A stretch of DNA of 5,836 nucleotides from Desulfobacula sp. (GTDB lineage Bacteria; Desulfobacterota; Desulfobacteria; Desulfobacterales; Desulfobacteraceae). The stretch covers positions 1 to 5,836 of the forward strand of contig JAQICW010000476.1 of assembly GCA_027858355.1 (NCBI GenBank), written 5' to 3'. Of the stretch, positions 3,957 through 5,836 are shown one piece after another; the first letter of the stretch is position 1; each line of letters opens with the position of its first letter. The notes below the pieces were generated by a model that worked only from the letters and a program-made list of their open reading frames with translations, made no database searches and was not told where the DNA came from. The position numbers and the translations under genes are program-made.

Positions 3957-5753
3957 ATGATAGATAAAAATAATATTTATAGAAAGTCTCATCATATAGA
4001 TGTCCATTTAACATCCAGTGCTAAATCCATCCAGTGCCTAACTGACAAGATTCTTACCGAGATTTCATCCATCAAGAAAATCACCAACCGTAGACGATCA
4101 AGAGAATGTCTTAAAAAAGTTTTGATGAACCTCATCCATGTTGAATTTACCTGTGGCTGTATCCGCTATTCTCGGAATAAAAATGATTATTCACTTCACC
4201 GTAGATATGGGAGGGTCTGGCTCAAATATGACAGATTAATCCCTATTATTGATGGCCTGATTAAACTTGGATACGTCGAATTTTTAAACGGGTGCTGGGA
4301 TAAAGAAAAGAAAAAAGGCCTTCAATCAAAAATATGGGCTTCAGATAAATTAAAAACAGAACTGGCTGAATACCTTCAGGAGAGTCCTTTAGACATCATT
4401 GATAGGGCTGAACCAGAACAGATAATTCAATTAAAAAATAAGGAGAAAAAACTTATCCAATACCCAGAAACCAGAGCTATAACAAAAAAAAGAGACACCC
4501 TGGAGCAATACAATAAATTCATCAAAGACCAATTCATAACCGTTGACCTCACGGAGGCCGTTGTAACAAACAACAGGTTCTGGGTTGATAATCTTCTCCA
4601 AGGATTGCTGAATGGAAGATATACGCTGGACAGTTTAGCACTGAATGAAGAAATTATTCCTGTAAAGGTTTCTGATCTCATTAACACTGATCTCTATGAT
4701 TCTATGAATACCAGTGCTTCCAGTGTCATCTATCCTACAGTCACCAATACCCATACCACGAATGTCTCCAGTACTCCCAGTATCCTTTCCTCTACCATCT
4801 CACCTAACAGTACCCTTACCAGCACTCTTGTATCCCATATAGAATTATTGATACTACTGTCAAGTACTAAGGAGAAACAGCCAAATAGGCTGACAGATAA
4901 GGCTATTAGCTTCCAAAACGATGAACTTTTAGATTACCTTTTAAACTGGCTAATTTTCCTGAACAGAGATATAAAAACCATAAAGGATCAAGGCGACAGG
5001 AAGAAAGTTCTCAGCGTTCGACAGACCCTTGGCGAATTGGGAATTCAGGATTTCAGGTTCAGGTTAAAATATGAAAGCCTTCACCGGGTTTTTAATCAGA
5101 GTTCATTTGATAAAGGTGGCAGGTTTGCTGGAGCGACTCACTTAAACTTGCTCAAGCATATGCGAGGTTTTATTCATATCAACGGGGAACCAACAGTTGA
5201 ATGGGATTATGACGAATTTCATGTCAGGATGCTTTACCATCTTCGGGGGTTGGACATCACTGAGGATTCGTATGATTCAATTGAGGGACCAGAAGACAGA
5301 AATATCAAGAAGAAGACATTATTGACCGCCATCAATGCGCCAACCGATCAAAAAACCATCGGTGCTATCCGAAAAGATATGATTAATGCTGGAATCAGGG
5401 GGGAAGCCTTAGAGGACAAATACATCAAGGATCTGCTTGCCCGCACCAAAAAATCCCATCCTATGATTGCAGATGACATCGGCACAGGCAAGGGCATCGT
5501 CCTGCAAAATATTGATAGCAATATTGCAGATGCGATTATGACCAATTTGATCAACCAGAATATTCCGGTTCTCCCAGTTCACGATAGTTTTATTGTTCCC
5601 CAGCAGTTTGAAGATGAACTCAGGCGGCAGATGAATGATGAATATGAGAAGATATTGAAATTCAAGCCAGGTATGACGAAGAAGGAAAAACGAACCTGCC
5701 CAAAAAAATGGTGCCCCAATAGAGCACCAAGCAAAAATCAAGCATTATTTTAA
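3957..5753 (+). CDS. Polymerase-like replication protein, family A/T7-type palm motifs
   Basis: This 598-aa protein probably copies or primes the element's DNA; it appears cytoplasmic. The N-terminal region, about 45-135, is basic and resembles a winged-helix domain (KYDRLIPIIDGLIKLGYVEF, then a basic wing and SKIWASDKL). A Ser/Thr-rich linker follows (249-293). The C-terminal part carries polymerase motifs in order: motif A EWDYDEFHVRMLYH (415-428) aligned with Pol I DYSQIELR, giving catalytic D417; a motif B-like R448-x3-K452-x7-N460-A; LQNIDSNIADAIM (516-528) like the Pol I Gln helix; and motif C VHDSF (541-545) with catalytic D543. No 3'-5' exonuclease motif is visible, and the fingers are short. 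The basic tail has C581-x4-C586. The start has only a modest ribosome site (AGGAA, 3942-3946). Motif order and spacing make the fold likely; activity, and whether the product is DNA or RNA, are inference. Confidence 0.8.
   Translation: MIDKNNIYRKSHHIDVHLTSSAKSIQCLTDKILTEISSIKKITNRRRSRECLKKVLMNLIHVEFTCGCIRYSRNKNDYSLHRRYGRVWLKYDRLIPIIDGLIKLGYVEFLNGCWDKEKKKGLQSKIWASDKLKTELAEYLQESPLDIIDRAEPEQIIQLKNKEKKLIQYPETRAITKKRDTLEQYNKFIKDQFITVDLTEAVVTNNRFWVDNLLQGLLNGRYTLDSLALNEEIIPVKVSDLINTDLYDSMNTSASSVIYPTVTNTHTTNVSSTPSILSSTISPNSTLTSTLVSHIELLILLSSTKEKQPNRLTDKAISFQNDELLDYLLNWLIFLNRDIKTIKDQGDRKKVLSVRQTLGELGIQDFRFRLKYESLHRVFNQSSFDKGGRFAGATHLNLLKHMRGFIHINGEPTVEWDYDEFHVRMLYHLRGLDITEDSYDSIEGPEDRNIKKKTLLTAINAPTDQKTIGAIRKDMINAGIRGEALEDKYIKDLLARTKKSHPMIADDIGTGKGIVLQNIDSNIADAIMTNLINQNIPVLPVHDSFIVPQQFEDELRRQMNDEYEKILKFKPGMTKKEKRTCPKKWCPNRAPSKNQALF
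4705..4836 (+). repeat. Low-complexity Ser/Thr linker segment with CCAGT-type repeats
   Basis: Within the polymerase-like gene, this stretch encodes a Ser/Thr/Asn-rich linker. On the DNA level the + strand switches to C-rich and very G-poor. It contains recurring CAGT-type hexamers: CCAGTG at 4711 and 4720, CCAGTA at 4768 and 4777, ACAGTA at 4807 and CCAGCA at 4819. The two pairs are each spaced 9 bases, which is three codons, so the repeats may simply follow protein repetition. Cis-acting origins inside replication genes, such as in lambda O, are the alternative. Confidence 0.55.
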
Positions 5754-5836
5754 ATTTATTTTTAGGCAATACTTCACACTCCCGATTCTTACCAGTTTTT
5801 TCTTAAACGTGTGAGACTGATATAATTTTTACAATC
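5754..5836 (+). other. Intergenic sequence after the polymerase-like gene
   Basis: These 83 bases are AT-rich and contain no ORF or clear terminator. TCACAC (5774-5779) and GTGTGA (5809-5814) form a widely spaced inverted repeat, which may be chance or two operator half-sites around the promoter candidate at 5818-5826. Confidence 0.4.
5818..5826 (+). promoter_or_regulatory. Candidate extended -10 promoter reading out of the window
   Basis: TGATATAAT is a perfect TGn plus TATAAT, the extended -10 of sigma-70-type promoters. The matching -35 position (about 5797-5803) is a T-run with no good TTGACA match, which an extended -10 can tolerate. Transcription would start near 5833 and serve a gene beyond the window. 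The surrounding AT-richness raises the chance of a false match. Confidence 0.4.

Noticed and set aside
5709..5729. TGGTGC/GCACCA hairpin near the end of the polymerase-like gene as a terminator
   Set aside because: It is inside the coding region with only six pairs, and the nearest T-run is more than 15 bases away.
5409..5741. Minus-strand ORF opposite the end of the polymerase-like gene
   Set aside because: It is antisense to the conserved motif C region, and its hydrophobic product is a by-product of the codon use on the other strand.

Overview
The window looks like part of the accessory backbone of a plasmid, integrative element or phage-plasmid. All recognisable genes lie on the + strand, packed closely, most behind a strong AAGGAG-type ribosome site. 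The mix of genes (a short RadC-like JAMM protein, a DUF932 protein, several tiny Cys-rich proteins, a minimal MerR-type HTH protein and a polymerase-like protein) points to a mobile element. The host is a Gram-negative-type bacterium. The style of the small proteins, such as the 'SHGLCASC' zinc-ribbon ending, suggests Desulfobacterota/Deltaproteobacteria, but that is a tentative reading from memory with no rRNA or housekeeping gene to confirm it.

Layout: 2-58 is the 3' end of an unidentified gene. 146-694 encodes a RadC-like JAMM-domain protein. 803-1174 encodes a conserved-looking protein of unknown function, 1244-1432 a 62-aa CGHH/CxxC mini-protein, and 1482-2435 a DUF932 protein. 2526-3251 is a compact run of three small genes: a zinc-ribbon protein, a second CxxC protein and a very acidic 44-aa protein. 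3378-3838 is a two-gene pair: a bare MerR-type DNA-binding domain followed by a four-Cys protein. A strong hairpin at 3850-3879 and a possible 9-codon leader ORF precede the largest gene, 3957-5753.

That large gene is the most interesting item. Its product (598 aa) is not an ordinary Rep protein. Its C-terminal half carries the three active-site motifs of the family A DNA polymerase/T7-like RNA polymerase fold in the right order: motif A around D417, an R-x3-K helix at 448-452, and 'HDSF' at 542-545. They sit in a very compact palm, without an exonuclease domain. The residue matching the dNTP-selecting 'steric gate' Glu of Pol I is a His, and motif C reads like T7 RNA polymerase. An N-terminal winged-helix-like region and a Ser/Thr-rich linker complete it. 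I infer a replication or priming enzyme of the element; this is not proven.

The second notable signal is RNA-level. Three consecutive genes (starts 146, 803, 1244) each have a terminator-like hairpin plus U-tract ending only 15-24 bases before the start codon, leaving no room for a promoter between. Two of these hairpins are sequence relatives with a compensatory base-pair change, so they look like selected RNA structures, possibly attenuators answering to an antitermination mechanism.

How the genes may work together (inference): replication or priming by the polymerase-like protein, DNA-associated accessory functions from the RadC-like and DUF932 proteins, and small zinc/acidic proteins acting on host factors, with expression gated by 5'-UTR hairpins and by the small MerR-type protein.
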